Positions 16,728 through 25,662 are shown, numbered from the stretch's first letter. The stretch is DNA of 37,261 nt from Bacteroidia bacterium (GCA_020054095.1 JAGVMA010000084.1:1-37261), one strand, 5' to 3'. Numbers and translations are program-made. The notes: generated by a model not told the origin, from the sequence alone.

Positions 16728-18110
16728 CTATTTCTTTTTTGTCAATTCGGCAAATAGTTTTTCTAAATCTATTCCGGGGTTTATGGCAGGCGATATTTTT
16801 ATTTTCCCATCAGGACTGATAAGCACATAAGCGGGTATTGCCATAATTTCAAAATATTCTTTCATTGCCATCCAGTCTGCAGAATAAACATAAGTTATTC
16901 CTTGCTTGGGATATAGTTTTGTTTCTTCTTTTATTTTTTCCGAAAAGTTATCCATCAATATATACAGGAAATTGATTTTAGCACCAAATTTTTTTTGATG
17001 TTCAGCCACTACTTTTATTTCCTCTTCACATGTTTTGCAATAGGGCTTGAAAAATGCAACATATAAATACTTGTCTTTATAACCAGTGAGTGAAATTTTG
17101 TTGTTATTGAAATCGTAAAAAGTAAAATCGGTTATTGCAGAACCTACTTGCATTTTCCCGAGAGATGTTGCTAAGTTACTTGCAATAGATTTGCAAAACT
17201 GTAATTCTGTTTTTTTGCTCATATCGTTTAGCAAGTCAATTACTCTTTCTCTTTTGTAATTAGGATTGGCATAGCATAGTTTAAGTGTGTAAAGCATCGA
17301 AATGTTTCGTAGCGAATCATTAAGCATTATTTTCGACTTGGTGAAAAATGCGCTTAAACTTTCATAACCGCTTGTATTGTTTACTTCCTTTACTAAATCT
17401 TCCGTCTTAATTAATTCTCCCACAATCCTGTCGAGAAATATTTTTAAAAAACTTACATACTCTCGGTGTGCGAATAGTATATTTTTAGATTTTATGTAGT
17501 TTTCATAAACATATAACTCGTTTCTGAAATTAAGCTGAAGGGCACCCAATGTGTATTGAATGAAATTCTGAAAGTATTTATTATTTACGGTAGCGTATTT
17601 TGCTTTTATTTTTTTACAAAATGTGTCAGTTCTTGCTGCCATTACAGCATTATCGCTCATTTTCCATCCTTGCATTTTTGATAGAAAGCCATCGTACTTT
17701 TCTAAGTAATCGTATATCAAATAATTGAGCTCCAGCGAATCCGTATTTACAAAACCAATTTCAATAGGTGTATATCTTGAAAATGATTCCACTTCTGCCG
17801 AATCTTTTTGATAAACACCGATGTAATAATTTTTATCTGGCTCAACATACATGGTTGCTTCGCAATTTTGAATACGTAGCATAATATATTTTGTAGCATC
17901 TGTTTTAAAACTGAGTGTAAACTCGCCCTTGGCAGAAATTTCACATGAAGTTAATTCTTGAGCTTGCTCGCTAATATAATCTGTAAAACAAACTGCTTTT
18001 ACTTTTTTCCCGATATATGATTTGTGCGCCACTCCGTTAATAGTAACATTGCCCGCTATTACATAAATGCAGAGTAATTGTAAAAATAGAGTTGAAATTA
18101 TTCTTAGCAT
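16728..18110 (-). CDS. Secreted thioredoxin-fold protein (TlpA/ResA-like)
   Basis: A 460-residue exported protein. Residues 1-20 (MLRIISTLFLQLLCIYVIAG) are a signal peptide. Residues about 20-110 look like the small beta-rich DUF4369-type domain found before thioredoxin domains in Bacteroidota. The middle (about 115-310) is helical and unassigned. From about 315 to 460 is a TlpA-like thioredoxin fold, with FFKPYCKTCEEE (CxxC) and the cis-Pro motif MAIPAYVLISPDG. It probably acts in the periplasm as a thiol reductase or disulfide exchange protein. Its start overlaps the coaD stop (TAATG), so it is the last gene of the DUF3822-rsmD-coaD operon. The role in that operon is not obvious. Confidence 0.8.
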   Translation of the reverse strand: MLRIISTLFLQLLCIYVIAGNVTINGVAHKSYIGKKVKAVCFTDYISEQAQELTSCEISAKGEFTLSFKTDATKYIMLRIQNCEATMYVEPDKNYYIGVYQKDSAEVESFSRYTPIEIGFVNTDSLELNYLIYDYLEKYDGFLSKMQGWKMSDNAVMAARTDTFCKKIKAKYATVNNKYFQNFIQYTLGALQLNFRNELYVYENYIKSKNILFAHREYVSFLKIFLDRIVGELIKTEDLVKEVNNTSGYESLSAFFTKSKIMLNDSLRNISMLYTLKLCYANPNYKRERVIDLLNDMSKKTELQFCKSIASNLATSLGKMQVGSAITDFTFYDFNNNKISLTGYKDKYLYVAFFKPYCKTCEEEIKVVAEHQKKFGAKINFLYILMDNFSEKIKEETKLYPKQGITYVYSADWMAMKEYFEIMAIPAYVLISPDGKIKISPAINPGIDLEKLFAELTKKK

Positions 18111-18568
18111 TATATTTTTACTCTATCAGGCAAAAACGGACTTATATCACCATTATATTTTTTTATTTCTCTTACTATGGTTGAACTTATGCCTTCAAGT
18201 TCTGGCGAAGTGAATATCAATATTGTTTCAATATCGGGACCTAATTTTTTGTTCATCATTGCTATTGATTTCTCGTATTCAAAATCGGTTGTGCTTCTCA
18301 GTCCTCTTAAAATATAATTTGCGTTATGTTTCTTACAGAAATTGATTGTAAGCTCATTGTAGTTAGTGATAATTATTTTTTCATTCTTGCCGAATGTTTG
18401 CTTTATCATGCCGATCCGTTCTTGCTCGGTGAACATGTATTTTTTAGTTGTGTTTGTTCCAATCGCAATAACAATTTTATCAAAAAGCGATTCCGCTCTG
18501 TGAACAACATCTTCGTGGCCCTTCGTAAATGGGTCGAATGAACCCGGAAATACTGCTATTTTTTCCAT
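18110..18568 (-). CDS. coaD: Phosphopantetheine adenylyltransferase
   Basis: Transfers AMP from ATP to 4'-phosphopantetheine, the penultimate step of coenzyme A synthesis. The 152 residues are within the usual length of about 160. GSFDPFTKGHEDVV carries the nucleotide-binding T/HxGH motif, YILRGLRSTTDFEYE contacts pantetheine, and GISSTIVREI is the ISSTxxR motif. It lies 14 nt after rsmD and overlaps the start of the thioredoxin-fold gene. Confidence 0.96.
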   Translation of the reverse strand: MEKIAVFPGSFDPFTKGHEDVVHRAESLFDKIVIAIGTNTTKKYMFTEQERIGMIKQTFGKNEKIIITNYNELTINFCKKHNANYILRGLRSTTDFEYEKSIAMMNKKLGPDIETILIFTSPELEGISSTIVREIKKYNGDISPFLPDRVKI

Positions 18569-18582
18569 GCTATAGGTGTTTA

Positions 18583-19113
18583 TTATTTAAATATACTAAA
18601 GTTTACAGCACCATAAATTCTTCTTTCCAAAAACCGTTCCTCTTTATCATAACTCGTATTAGCGCCATGCTCGATTATCAAAATGCCACCTTTTTCAAGA
18701 ATATCGGCCTCAAAAAGCTTATTTGGTATGATCTCAATTTTTTCAAAATCAAATGGGGGATCAGCAAAAATGATATTATACTTTAATGAGTTTCGTTTTA
18801 GAAAAATAAATACATCGGTGTTCCACACATTTATATTCTTGAATTCAAGTTCGCTAGCACGTTTTTTTATAAAATTAGAGCAGACATTATTTTTTTCTAT
18901 AGCGTGAATTTCTTTAGCTCCCCTCGATGCAAATTCAAAACTGATGGAGCCCGTACCACTAAAAATGTCTAATACTTTTGTACCTGATATATCAATTCGG
19001 TTATTTATAATATTGAACAAACTGCCTTTTGCAAAATCTGTAGTAGGGCGCAATGGGAAATTTTTTGGGGCATTAATTGCTCTGCTGCGGTGTGTTCCGC
19101 CAATTATGCGCAT
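18583..19113 (-). CDS. rsmD: 16S rRNA (guanine-966-N2)-methyltransferase RsmD
   Basis: An SAM-dependent N2-guanine methyltransferase of the small ribosomal subunit, 176 residues. MRIIGGTHRSRAI is the typical RsmD start, RPTTDFAKGSLFNI contacts RNA, LDIFSGTGSISFEFASRG is SAM motif I, and FADPPF is the catalytic motif (D/N)PPY/F. Its start overlaps the end of the DUF3822 gene by 10 bp. From memory the DUF3822-rsmD-coaD order is conserved in Bacteroidota. Confidence 0.95.
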   Translation of the reverse strand: MRIIGGTHRSRAINAPKNFPLRPTTDFAKGSLFNIINNRIDISGTKVLDIFSGTGSISFEFASRGAKEIHAIEKNNVCSNFIKKRASELEFKNINVWNTDVFIFLKRNSLKYNIIFADPPFDFEKIEIIPNKLFEADILEKGGILIIEHGANTSYDKEERFLERRIYGAVNFSIFK

Positions 19114-20015
19114 AGGTATTGGTTAAAAAGCGTGTAGTAAAAATGTTTCGGTATTTCTTCCAACCTGTGGCAATAGCCAAAATTATCGTTACGTAATCCA
19201 AAATTTACATTGCGGATATATTTATAAAGAATAGTGTAAATGGCGGAATTTTTTTCCACTTCGCCCAGCAAAAATACTTGCACTGTTTCCGGATTTAATT
19301 TTAATTGCTCGCAGGTGAAAAGTATGAAATACAAAAAATCTTCGCTCGATTCATAGTAGAATGTATTACACAAAATCAAATCTTTACCTTTCATTACAAT
19401 CAACTGAAAAAAACCGGGTTGTACGTTTACGAAAATTTTTTCGCCATTTATGTTTTTGTTGTTTATCAAAATTCCTTCTGTAAAAGCGCTACATATATGG
19501 TTTATTTTACCGTTAGGAAAATATTTTTTTAACTCCGAAACAAGCTTCTTGTCAGTACCAAAAATAATTTTTGCGTCAATATTTTTTAAATCATATGTAA
19601 AAAAATCATCACTTTGAGCTACATTACTGCAATGCCTTAAATACGATTTCTCGCTGCCTTTTTCATAAACTGCATTTGGTATAATGGTAGCTATTTCGTT
19701 TTCAATAGAAATTTGTATTGATTTAAATAGATTATGTGTTACTTCGTTTTTGTTCAATAGCACATTTGTGGCTTCGGCAATTGCACTTGATGAAAATGAT
19801 TTTTCAAACGAATGCGACTCCAGCGCAATGTATCGGTTGTTTTTAATATCTAAAACGGCATACTTCATTCCATTCTTGCCAAGCGAAATTGAAAGATGAA
19901 AATTAGCAGTTCTGTTACGAACAAACGATTCGTCAATTGCGCTAAAGGTCTTGGTAATACGTGTATTTGTCTCAGCTATTGTCAATAAGGCAAAACTACA
20001 ATTTTTTTTAAACAA
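19104..20015 (-). CDS. DUF3822 family protein
   Basis: A protein of up to 303 residues belonging to the Bacteroidota family DUF3822, whose fold resembles actin-like ATPases and whose function is unknown. Recognisable features are FSAIDESFVRNRTANFHLSI near residues 25-44, a Lys/Tyr-rich middle, and NVQPGFFQLIVMKGKDLILC, then YYESSEDFLYFILFTCEQL in the C-terminal half. No ATG precedes the conserved part: the candidates are TTG at 20015 (used here) and TTG at 19985. A perfect TAGTTTTG box at 19991-19998 would favour the later TTG with almost no leader. The first ATG, at codon 50, would remove conserved sequence. It is the first gene of the operon with rsmD and coaD. Confidence 0.78.
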   Translation of the reverse strand: MFKKNCSFALLTIAETNTRITKTFSAIDESFVRNRTANFHLSISLGKNGMKYAVLDIKNNRYIALESHSFEKSFSSSAIAEATNVLLNKNEVTHNLFKSIQISIENEIATIIPNAVYEKGSEKSYLRHCSNVAQSDDFFTYDLKNIDAKIIFGTDKKLVSELKKYFPNGKINHICSAFTEGILINNKNINGEKIFVNVQPGFFQLIVMKGKDLILCNTFYYESSEDFLYFILFTCEQLKLNPETVQVFLLGEVEKNSAIYTILYKYIRNVNFGLRNDNFGYCHRLEEIPKHFYYTLFNQYLCA

Positions 20016-20061
20016 TGGTTACTTGTTTACGCCTGCCGCTTATATTTATTGCGTGAATTCA

Positions 20062-21459
20062 ATGCAGTTCAAAAACTTTTTACAAACACAATTTCCGTTT
20101 GAGTTAACGCAAGGGCAATTAGAGTTATGCGAAAAGATTAGCGGATTTGTTTTTATTCCTAATGATAGAAATGCATTTGTACTAACCGGTTACGCGGGAA
20201 CGGGCAAAACCACATTTATTAGTACGCTGGTTAAAGCACTAAGCGCCATTAATTGTAAAACAATTTTACTTGCTCCCACAGGCAGGGCTGCTAAAGTTTT
20301 ATCGTCCTATTCAGGCAAACAAGCGTTCACGATTCATAAAAATATTTATAGAAAAGTAAGCCAAGGGGGCAGTGAACGATTTCGACTTAAGGAAAATAAA
20401 AATGTTAATGCAATTTTTATTGTTGATGAGGCATCAATGATTTCTAATGAGTATAGCGACTTTTCTGGCAATGGATTGTTGGATGATTTATTTGAATACG
20501 TTTACAATGGCGATAATTGTCGATTAATTTTTGTTGGTGACACAGCCCAATTGCCTCCAGTTGGCAGCAAGTTAAGTCCGGCTATTGATAAAGAGTACGT
20601 GAGTAAAAATTTATTTCTTGATACCCGCTATCATGAATTAACAGAAGTGGTGAGGCAAGATGCTTATTCCGGAATTTTATTTAACGCTACTAAACTTCGA
20701 AATCAAATAAGAGAAGAGGCGCATGTTTTTCCAAATTTTCATTTAAAAGGATTTAAAGATGTTGTTCGCATTAATGGAAATGAATTGGAAGATGCTTTGA
20801 ATGATTCATACAGCAGAGCAGGGGCTGAAGAAACAATTGTGGTAACCCGCTCAAACAAGCGTGCTAATTTTTTTAACTCTCAAATTCGCTCGCGCATCCG
20901 TTTTCAGGAAGATGAAATTTCATCGGGCGATTATGTGATGGTTGTGAGAAATAATTATTACTGGTTGCCCGAAACATCACTTGCGGGTTTTATTGCCAAC
21001 GGAGATATTGCATTGGTTACGAAAGTGCGTGGTATAGAAGAAAAATTTGGCTTCCGATTTTTAAATGCTAAAATTAAATTAATTGATTATCCCGATGAGC
21101 AGGATTTAGATGTTAAGTTGCTACTTAATACTATAACAAGTGAATCGCCAGCTTTAACGGCAGATGAAGGCAAGCGCTTGTATGCCGAAATAAATGCACA
21201 TTACCTACACATTGAAAACAAACGCTTGCGTTATCTGAAAATTAAAGACGACCCCTATTTTAATGCTTTGCAAATAAAATTTGGCTATGCAGTTACTTGC
21301 CACAAAGCGCAAGGCGGCCAGTGGTCGAGCGTGTTTGTTGACCAAGGCTATCTCACAAAAGATATGATTAACGAGGAATATTTACGATGGCTCTATACAG
21401 CCATTACGCGCTCAACAGAAAAACTGTACTTGATTAATTTCAGTGATGATTTTTTTTAA
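20062..21459 (+). CDS. Superfamily 1 DNA helicase (RecD/Dda-like)
   Basis: An ATP-dependent helicase of 465 residues. Motif I GYAGTGKTTF (Walker A, about residues 45-54), motif Ia LLAPTGRAAKVL, motif II IFIVDEASMIS (Walker B), motif III FVGDTAQLPPVGS, motif IV-like IVVTRSNKRAN, motif V GYAVTCHKAQGGQW and motif VI LYTAITRSTEKLYLI are all present, so the enzyme should be active. The pattern is that of SF1B 5'-3' helicases related to RecD2 and phage Dda, without a long N-terminal extension. The ATG at 20062 is used because the in-frame extension to 19951 overlaps the divergent DUF3822 gene and lacks family features. TATATTTA at 20041-20048 is one mismatch from a minus 7 box. It converges on the next gene with a 4-bp overlap. 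Confidence 0.88.
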   Translation: MQFKNFLQTQFPFELTQGQLELCEKISGFVFIPNDRNAFVLTGYAGTGKTTFISTLVKALSAINCKTILLAPTGRAAKVLSSYSGKQAFTIHKNIYRKVSQGGSERFRLKENKNVNAIFIVDEASMISNEYSDFSGNGLLDDLFEYVYNGDNCRLIFVGDTAQLPPVGSKLSPAIDKEYVSKNLFLDTRYHELTEVVRQDAYSGILFNATKLRNQIREEAHVFPNFHLKGFKDVVRINGNELEDALNDSYSRAGAEETIVVTRSNKRANFFNSQIRSRIRFQEDEISSGDYVMVVRNNYYWLPETSLAGFIANGDIALVTKVRGIEEKFGFRFLNAKIKLIDYPDEQDLDVKLLLNTITSESPALTADEGKRLYAEINAHYLHIENKRLRYLKIKDDPYFNALQIKFGYAVTCHKAQGGQWSSVFVDQGYLTKDMINEEYLRWLYTAITRSTEKLYLINFSDDFF

Positions 21460-22490
21460 AACGAAGGACAGCCGATGGTATATCCGCGCTTATAGTTCTT
21501 TTTGTCGCGCTTTAGCTTTACTTGCAATAGTTCGGTAGATGGTGTGTAATTCTCAATCGTTAATTTTTTAAATCTGAAATGATCAAAATTTAATCCGATT
21601 TTTTCCCCATCGCCATTTTTCACAGTTATGTTCACTTCAAATTTACCTTTCTCGTTGGCAGTAATTTTTTTTACTACTTCTCCATTTACCACTATTTCTA
21701 CCCGGGCAAATCTTATTGCTTCGTTGCTTTTGGTGAGCACTATGCCTTTTATATTGAAAACAGTTGAGTCTTGTGTTGATATAGTAACCAAGTCAGGTTT
21801 TTGTGCCTTAGCATTAGCTGGCACAAGCGCCCCAAGTCCCAATAGTAATAAAAATGTAAAATACCCGGTTGAGATTCTCCCCATCCTTCTTCCTTTTGCT
21901 TTTTTATTTTTTCGCATTTTCAGATACAAAGGTTCGCCATCGGGTACGTAATTTCCAATTAAAATATTTTTATAGCGACAATGTTTTATTAGTATATCTA
22001 TTTGCTCGTTGCCATTTTTGCACGGAATATTTACCTCGAAATTTCCCAAAGAATCGGTGCGAGTGGTGATTACGTTTTTCTCTCCCGCCTTTATAATTAC
22101 ACGAGCAAAGTTAAGCGACTTTCCTTTATGGTTTTCAATATTGCCTGTTGCATGAAATATAACAGAGTCGGTATAATATTTTTTAAATTTTATTTCCTTC
22201 TCATTGTCTTCGTTAAAGGTGAATGTACTGTCTTGGGCATTTGAAGGAGTAGTGCCCAGCAGCTTTGCCACAAATAGCGCAGCTACCGATACAGGTTTAA
22301 GTTTTAATTTTTGGAATATTGTATTTTGTTTGGTAATAGGTTGCTCTAACTGGTCATCTCTAAACCTGCCGCAAATATTTTTTGGCGCACTTTGCAAATA
22401 GTTTATTAGTTCTTCATCAGTCATGCTTGTAAAGTCATGCACCAGTTTTTCGCACGAGTGGCAAAATCTGCCTTGCGTTCTAGTATCCAT
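21456..22490 (-). CDS. Two-repeat envelope protein with N-terminal Cys motif, function unknown
   Basis: At least 344 residues. The N-terminus holds a Cys motif (GRFCHSCEKLVHDFTSMTDE, then NICGRF) that I recall before membrane-anchored carboxypeptidase-regulatory-like domains in Chitinophagales. Two copies of a module follow: a hydrophobic stretch (VSVAALFVAKLLG near 70; YFTFLLLLGLGALV near 210), then a beta-sandwich-like domain. Copy 1 has FARVIIKAGEKNV and GNFEVNIPCKNG; copy 2 has FARVEIVVNGEVV and GKFEVNITVKNG. Each ends in a Lys/Arg-rich tail. The ATG at 22490 is used, but the frame is open upstream and encodes KPCHENWQN preceded by ATT AAA ATA, suggesting a true ATT start at 22529 (357 residues). 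The function is unknown. Confidence 0.7.
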   Translation of the reverse strand: MDTRTQGRFCHSCEKLVHDFTSMTDEELINYLQSAPKNICGRFRDDQLEQPITKQNTIFQKLKLKPVSVAALFVAKLLGTTPSNAQDSTFTFNEDNEKEIKFKKYYTDSVIFHATGNIENHKGKSLNFARVIIKAGEKNVITTRTDSLGNFEVNIPCKNGNEQIDILIKHCRYKNILIGNYVPDGEPLYLKMRKNKKAKGRRMGRISTGYFTFLLLLGLGALVPANAKAQKPDLVTISTQDSTVFNIKGIVLTKSNEAIRFARVEIVVNGEVVKKITANEKGKFEVNITVKNGDGEKIGLNFDHFRFKKLTIENYTPSTELLQVKLKRDKKNYKRGYTIGCPSF

Positions 22491-22541
22491 GTTCTGCCAA
22501 TTTTCGTGGCAGGGCTTATTTATTTTAATTGGATTTAACAG

Positions 22542-22566
22542 GTGCGTGTTTTAGTAAATGACGCAC
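22542..22566. other. Short inverted repeat between lipoprotein and two-repeat gene
   Basis: GTGCGT (22542-22547) and ACGCAC (22561-22566) form a perfect 6-bp stem with a 13-nt loop. There is no T-run on the transcribed strand, so it is not a standard terminator; it could be an RNA structure or chance. Confidence 0.3.
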
Positions 22567-22585
22567 ATATATAATTACAGTTGCT

Positions 22586-23413
22586 TTATTGCAATGTAAT
22601 TTCGTAGCTGTTGCCTAATACAGTTACGGTTGCTTTATCATCACATGCGCCCGAACCAAAATTAATAAAGCGCTCAACCAAATTTTGCGGCTCTATTTTT
22701 ATTTCGCCACTCACGATATATCTGCAGCTAATTTCCACGCGAAGTGGTGAGGTGATGGTGATATTAAATTTGTTACCATTAGTGCTTCGGCCATTAGCTG
22801 TTCCTGTAATTTCATACACATCATCCAACACATTGGCAATTGTACCTTCACCTGCAATCCATTTGTGGGTACGTGCCGATGACCATTCAATAATTTTATT
22901 TACGGGTGTATAGATGTAAGCATTTTGTACGCTTACGCTAAATGTTGCAATGCCGTTAATGTGTCCGTTATTTGTAATTGTTTTTGTTCCTTGAATTTCA
23001 TAGCCATTTACATAATAATTATTTGTAGTGATGCTAATAACAGTAAGCGAATCGCGGTAGCGGCCGCTAAAAGTTGCAATGATTTTTCCTTTGCGCTGTA
23101 AGCCATCGGTGCCGGTGCAATAAGTGGTACCGAAATCAAGCGTAACTGTTTTAGGAAAAATTGGATTAGGTAATGCCGGATTAACAGAAACTGTATAGCA
23201 CGCAGCAGCGTGTGGCATAAGTTTATTTACATCGGCAGTAATACTTGCAGCATCATCTAATTGCTTAAACACATCGCTCCAGCACCATTCTGCAATAGCA
23301 TTATCTTTTGATGATTGTGTTTCTTTGTCCTCTGATCTGTCGGATTTACGACAAGAATAAACAGAAATAACTGCGAATGTGAAAAATAAAATACGATGGA
23401 AGGATGTTTTCAT
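22586..23413 (-). CDS. Hypothetical lipoprotein
   Basis: A 275-residue exported lipoprotein of unknown function. The start MKTSFHRILFFTFAVISVYSC is a type II signal peptide ending in a lipobox-like VYSC, with the lipidated Cys at 21, followed by a charged linker (RKSDRSEDKE). The rest is beta-rich with conserved-looking pieces such as TVTLDFGTTYCTGTDGLQRK and RKGKIIATFSGRYRDS, which I recall from Bacteroidota lipoproteins without an assigned function. No catalytic motif was recognised. It lies 102 nt downstream of folA on the same strand, with no clear promoter box. Confidence 0.72.
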   Translation of the reverse strand: MKTSFHRILFFTFAVISVYSCRKSDRSEDKETQSSKDNAIAEWCWSDVFKQLDDAASITADVNKLMPHAAACYTVSVNPALPNPIFPKTVTLDFGTTYCTGTDGLQRKGKIIATFSGRYRDSLTVISITTNNYYVNGYEIQGTKTITNNGHINGIATFSVSVQNAYIYTPVNKIIEWSSARTHKWIAGEGTIANVLDDVYEITGTANGRSTNGNKFNITITSPLRVEISCRYIVSGEIKIEPQNLVERFINFGSGACDDKATVTVLGNSYEITLQ

Positions 23414-23515
23414 TTGTATGTTTTTTTAGTTTCTGATTGTCAAATGGAATACGCCATGTATTCATGTGGGTTTATATGCTTAAGGTATATGACTATTTCA
23501 TAAACACTAAATTAT

Positions 23516-24016
23516 TTATTTTCTCACATACTCGCAAAAAGAGTAGGAGTGAGGATTTTTTTCATCGGCACCGCAATTTACTTGCTGATGTAAGTTCCAA
23601 GTGTTTTTATCTATCTCCGGAAAAAATGCATCGCCATCAAAACTCTGATGAATATGTGTAACATATAATTTATGAGCGATTAAAATAGTTTGTGTATAAA
23701 TTTCGCCTCCGCCAATAATGAATAACTCTTGCTCGCCAAGTTGTGCAGCCATATCCACTGCTTCATCAATACTTGCTACCACCGTAGCTCCGGGTGCGCT
23801 GTAGTTTTTTTGGCGTGTTACCACCATGTTTTTTCTATCAGGCAGCGGCCTGAATTTTTCGGGAATTGATTCGTAATTTTTTCGGCCCGTAACTACGCAA
23901 TGTCCTGTAGTTTTATCTTTAAAATATTTCATATCGGCAGGCATTCGCCATATCAAGCGATTATTTTTGCCTATCACATAATTTTCGGCTATGGCAGCAA
24001 TAAGTGAAATAATCAT
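23516..24016 (-). CDS. folA: Dihydrofolate reductase
   Basis: Reduces dihydrofolate to tetrahydrofolate with NADPH, recycling the folate oxidised by ThyA. The 166 residues are standard. [20 protein letters not shown] is the N-terminal strand with the Met20-type loop, MPADMKYFK has the acidic substrate-binding Asp, [12 protein letters not shown] binds NADPH phosphate, and [12 protein letters not shown] is the conserved GG motif. It overlaps the thyA stop by 4 bp (ATGA), so the two are translationally coupled. Confidence 0.96.
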   Translation of the reverse strand: MIISLIAAIAENYVIGKNNRLIWRMPADMKYFKDKTTGHCVVTGRKNYESIPEKFRPLPDRKNMVVTRQKNYSAPGATVVASIDEAVDMAAQLGEQELFIIGGGEIYTQTILIAHKLYVTHIHQSFDGDAFFPEIDKNTWNLHQQVNCGADEKNPHSYSFCEYVRK

Positions 24017-24807
24017 ACCGCTACGGCAGCTTTTATGTGTGGATGTGGATTATAGTTTTCGAGTGTAAAATCTTCAAATTTAAAATCGAAAATACTTTTA
24101 ACTGTTTCGTTTATTTTCAGGGTAGGCAGTTTCCTGCATTCTCGTGAAAGCTGTAGGTTTGCCTGTTCAATGTGATTAGAATATATATGCGCATCGCCAA
24201 GTGTGTGCACAAAATCGCCCGGCTTTAAATCGCAAGCTTGGGCTACCATAAGTGTAAGCAGGGCATACGATGCAATGTTAAACGGAACGCCCAAAAAAAT
24301 ATCGGCACTGCGCTGGTATAGCTGGCAACTTAATTTTTTATCTGCAACATAAAACTGAAAAAAAGCATGGCATGGCGGCAGTTTCATTTTTTCAATTTCA
24401 CCTACATTCCATGCGCTTACTATTAATCTCCGCGAATCGGGGTTGTTTTTTATTTGATTAATTACTTGTGTTATTTGGTCAATGTGTCTGCCATCGGGTG
24501 TAGGCCAACTGCGCCATTGGTAGCCATATACAGGACCAAGGTTTCCATTTGCATCGGCCCATTCATCCCAAATACTTACACCGTTTTCTTTCAAATATTT
24601 AATATTCGTTTCGCCTTTTAAAAACCAAAGTAATTCATGGATAATGGATTTGGTGTGTAGCTTTTTGGTGGTCAATAGCGGAAATCCTTCTTCGAGATTA
24701 AAGCGCATTTGATACCCGAAAACACTTACGGTGCCTGTTCCGGTTCGGTCTGTTTTTTTTGTTCCATGTTCTAAAACATGGCGCATTAAATCGTGGTATT
24801 GTTTCAT
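24013..24807 (-). CDS. thyA: Thymidylate synthase
   Basis: Converts dUMP to dTMP with methylene-tetrahydrofolate; 264 residues from the ATG at 24807, the size of E. coli Thy[21 protein letters not shown] is the N-terminal signature, [12 protein letters not shown] has the catalytic Cys (about residue 146), and [20 protein letters not shown] holds the dUMP phosphate-binding Arg and conserved Asp and Asn. The in-frame TTG at 24834 is rejected because it lies inside a perfect TATTTTTG promoter box (24832-24839). Coupled to folA. Confidence 0.97.
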   Translation of the reverse strand: MKQYHDLMRHVLEHGTKKTDRTGTGTVSVFGYQMRFNLEEGFPLLTTKKLHTKSIIHELLWFLKGETNIKYLKENGVSIWDEWADANGNLGPVYGYQWRSWPTPDGRHIDQITQVINQIKNNPDSRRLIVSAWNVGEIEKMKLPPCHAFFQFYVADKKLSCQLYQRSADIFLGVPFNIASYALLTLMVAQACDLKPGDFVHTLGDAHIYSNHIEQANLQLSRECRKLPTLKINETVKSIFDFKFEDFTLENYNPHPHIKAAVAV

Positions 24808-24831
24808 TAATAGTGCTAAAGTGTTTAAATG

Positions 24832-24839
24832 CAAAAATA
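24832..24839 (-). promoter_or_regulatory. Minus 7 box for thyA-folA
   Basis: The minus strand reads TATTTTTG, a perfect TAnnTTTG, 24 nt before the thyA ATG. A TTTG at 24865-24868 is 25 nt further upstream, slightly too far. It would give thyA-folA a promoter separate from the lpx genes. Confidence 0.5.
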
Positions 24840-24888
24840 CTTTTTAATATGCAGCACATCAGCCCAAATTATTAACGGGCGATTAACA

Positions 24889-25662
24889 TCACGATATTCC
24901 TCTTATAATACCATTTGTGCTCTCGCTGATAAATTTTAAAATCTGTGTTTTTTCTTTTGAAGCAGGTGCTTCTTGTTCTATCACCGCAAGGGCATTTGTA
25001 ACATTTAATCCTTTTACATAAAGTGTGCGGTAAATATCTTCTATTTGCAAAATGGCTTCGGGTGTAAATCCGCGCCTGCGTAGCCCTACTGAATTTACGC
25101 CAACGTATTGCAGTGGTTCGCGAGCTGCTTTTACAAATGGTGGCACGTTTTTTCTTACTCCGGTCATGCCGGAAACAAATGAGTGGGCGCCTATTCTAAC
25201 AAATTGCCCAACGCCTGTTCCACCTTCAATAATTGCCCAATCCTCTATTTCGATGTGGCCGGCAAGATTTACGCTATTGGCGATAATTATGTTGTTGCCC
25301 AATATACAATCGTGGGCAATGTGCACATAAGCCATGAGCAAACAATTGTTGCCAATTGCAGTTTTCATTTTATCTTTTGTGCCGCGGTTAATGGTAACAC
25401 ATTCGCGTATCATGCAGTTGTCGCCTATTTCTGTGGTAGTAATTTCACCGGCATATTTTAAATCTTGTGGTATGGCAGAAATAACTGCTCCCGGAAATAT
25501 TTTGCAGTTTTTGCCTATTCGTGCGCCATCAAAAATGGTAACATTTGGAGCAATCCAAGTGCCATCGCCAATCACTACATCTTTAGCTACATAACTGAAT
25601 GGAGATAGGGTTACGTTGTTGCCAATTTTAGCATCGGGATGTATGTAGTTAAGTGCGCTCAT
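24889..25662 (-). CDS. lpxA: UDP-N-acetylglucosamine acyltransferase LpxA
   Basis: Adds a hydroxyacyl chain to UDP-GlcNAc, the first step of lipid A synthesis. The 257 residues match the family. The N-terminal two thirds are hexapeptide repeats forming a left-handed beta-helix (IGNNVTLSPFSYVAKD, IGDGTWIAPNVTIF, IGKNCKIFPGAVIS). CVTINRGTKDK and YVHIAHDCILGNN include the catalytic His of the helix. The C-terminal 65 residues are the helical part (VGVNSVGLRRRGF). It overlaps lpxC/fabZ by 4 bp (ATGA). Confidence 0.96.
   Translation of the reverse strand: MSALNYIHPDAKIGNNVTLSPFSYVAKDVVIGDGTWIAPNVTIFDGARIGKNCKIFPGAVISAIPQDLKYAGEITTTEIGDNCMIRECVTINRGTKDKMKTAIGNNCLLMAYVHIAHDCILGNNIIIANSVNLAGHIEIEDWAIIEGGTGVGQFVRIGAHSFVSGMTGVRKNVPPFVKAAREPLQYVGVNSVGLRRRGFTPEAILQIEDIYRTLYVKGLNVTNALAVIEQEAPASKEKTQILKFISESTNGIIRGIS

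Noticed and set aside
19951-20061. 37-residue N-terminal extension of the helicase
   Set aside because: Overlaps the divergent DUF3822 gene and has no helicase-family features; the ATG at 20062 fits better.
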